Source: Streptomyces sp. MZ04 (GTDB taxonomy: Bacteria > Actinomycetota > Actinomycetes > Streptomycetales > Streptomycetaceae). Taken from it: a stretch of DNA of 64,000 bases. The stretch is from NCBI RefSeq assembly GCF_004684775.1, contig NZ_SRIC01000011.1, positions 1 through 64,000 on the forward strand, given 5' to 3'. The notes beneath the pieces are model-generated. The model saw only the letters and a program-made list of their open reading frames with translations. It had not been told where the DNA came from and ran no database searches. Positions 63,736 to 64,000 of this stretch are shown piece after piece (the first letter of the stretch is position 1; every line of letters starts with the position of its first letter). A program made the translations under genes and the position numbers.

Positions 63736-63783
63736 CATACCGAAGGTATGCAACTGGTGCGGAACCTACGTACCCTGAGTATG
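63736..63783. promoter_or_regulatory. Two operator-like palindromes for the divergent TetR
   Basis: CATACC-GAA-GGTATG (63736-63750) is a perfect dyad; CGTACC-CTG-AGTATG (63769-63783) repeats it with mismatches, centre to centre 33 bp. Both lie between the minus-strand oxidoreductase gene and the tetR start. Confidence 0.65.
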
Positions 63784-63803
63784 TTCGTCAAGAGGAGCCG
63801 ACC

Positions 63804-64000
63804 GTGACCCCGCCCGCGCGCCCAACTGCCCGCCGTACCCAGGCGGAACGCTCCGACGCGACCACCGCGCAGCTGATCACCGCGGCGCAGCGGCTCTTCG
63901 GCCGGGACGGGTACGCGACGACCTCGATCGCCGCCGTGGCTGCCGACGCCCGGGTCACCAAAGGCGCGGCCTACCACCACTTCGAGGGCAAGGCGGACCT
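63804..64000 (+). CDS. TetR-family regulator (5' part; runs off the window)
   Basis: From GTG 63804, with AGAGGAG about seven bases upstream, the frame reads QLITAAQRLFGRDGYATTSI then AAVAADARVTKGAAYHHFEG and KADL, a TetR HTH. The remainder is cut off by the window edge. Divergent from the oxidoreductase pair at 61776-63721, which it likely controls. Confidence 0.85.
   Translation, partial: MTPPARPTARRTQAERSDATTAQLITAAQRLFGRDGYATTSIAAVAADARVTKGAAYHHFEGKAD

Overview
The window is high-GC actinobacterial DNA, almost certainly a Streptomyces chromosome. The signs are G/C at third codon positions, many GTG starts, ATGA stop/start overlaps, rare TTA codons, many TetR/MFS pairs, and typical Streptomyces families (sigma factor fused to a CAP domain, paired ClpPs, CobF/CobK).

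Layout. (1) 1-14200: accessory and regulatory genes: a membrane-tethered sigma-CAP fusion, divergent HxlR regulator and MFS exporter, a GT-B-like protein of unknown role, an NLR-like NTPase with TPRs, and a Nudix-TetR-MFS-flavoprotein resistance-type cassette. Two non-autonomous elements bounded by CTAG and perfect inverted repeats (5655-5880 and 14186-14660) and several gene remnants lie here. (2) 15814-34076: a biosynthetic gene cluster. A methyltransferase-fold enzyme, a bimodular NRPS (C-A-T-C-A-T-TE, first module reading as serine) and an overlapping flavin monooxygenase form one minus-strand operon. An XRE/MmyB-type regulator with a TTA codon and a ClpP pair follow, then a plus-strand operon of SDR, SIS-domain protein, 2-oxoacid dehydrogenase E1 alpha, E1 beta and E2. 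The NRPS plus monooxygenase match the logic of bacterial pyrrolizidine/azabicyclene pathways. The ClpP pair suggests that the product attacks ClpP and that the pair confers self-resistance. (3) 34120-40923: two small membrane/secreted proteins, then a tightly overlapping operon of a trypsin-zinc ribbon-kinase fusion, a CHAT peptidase and an alpha/beta hydrolase, which looks like a defence or conflict system. (4) 41031-50152: a decayed flavoprotein gene, tRNA-Pro, DUF309, cobF, an MFS exporter with an extra C-terminal domain, cobK, a TSUP permease, an acyl-CoA ligase and a thiolase. (5) 50324-64000: a glycerol-type catabolic operon (FGGY kinase, GlpD-like, FAD oxidoreductase), an unknown protein with an amino-acid permease, GNAT, SDR, VanZ, a two-component system, an NmrA/saccharopine-reductase pair and the start of a TetR gene cut by the window edge.

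Short tandem repeats at gene starts recur: a 7-nt array (3752-3880), a 9-nt array (48809-48897), a 26/27-nt array of seven ATG/Shine-Dalgarno units (52990-53151), a 12-nt array before the response regulator (59761-59815) and a 15-nt array of GTG/Shine-Dalgarno units at the histidine-kinase start (60547-60622).

All calls come from reading the sequence and from remembered family features; no database search was run.
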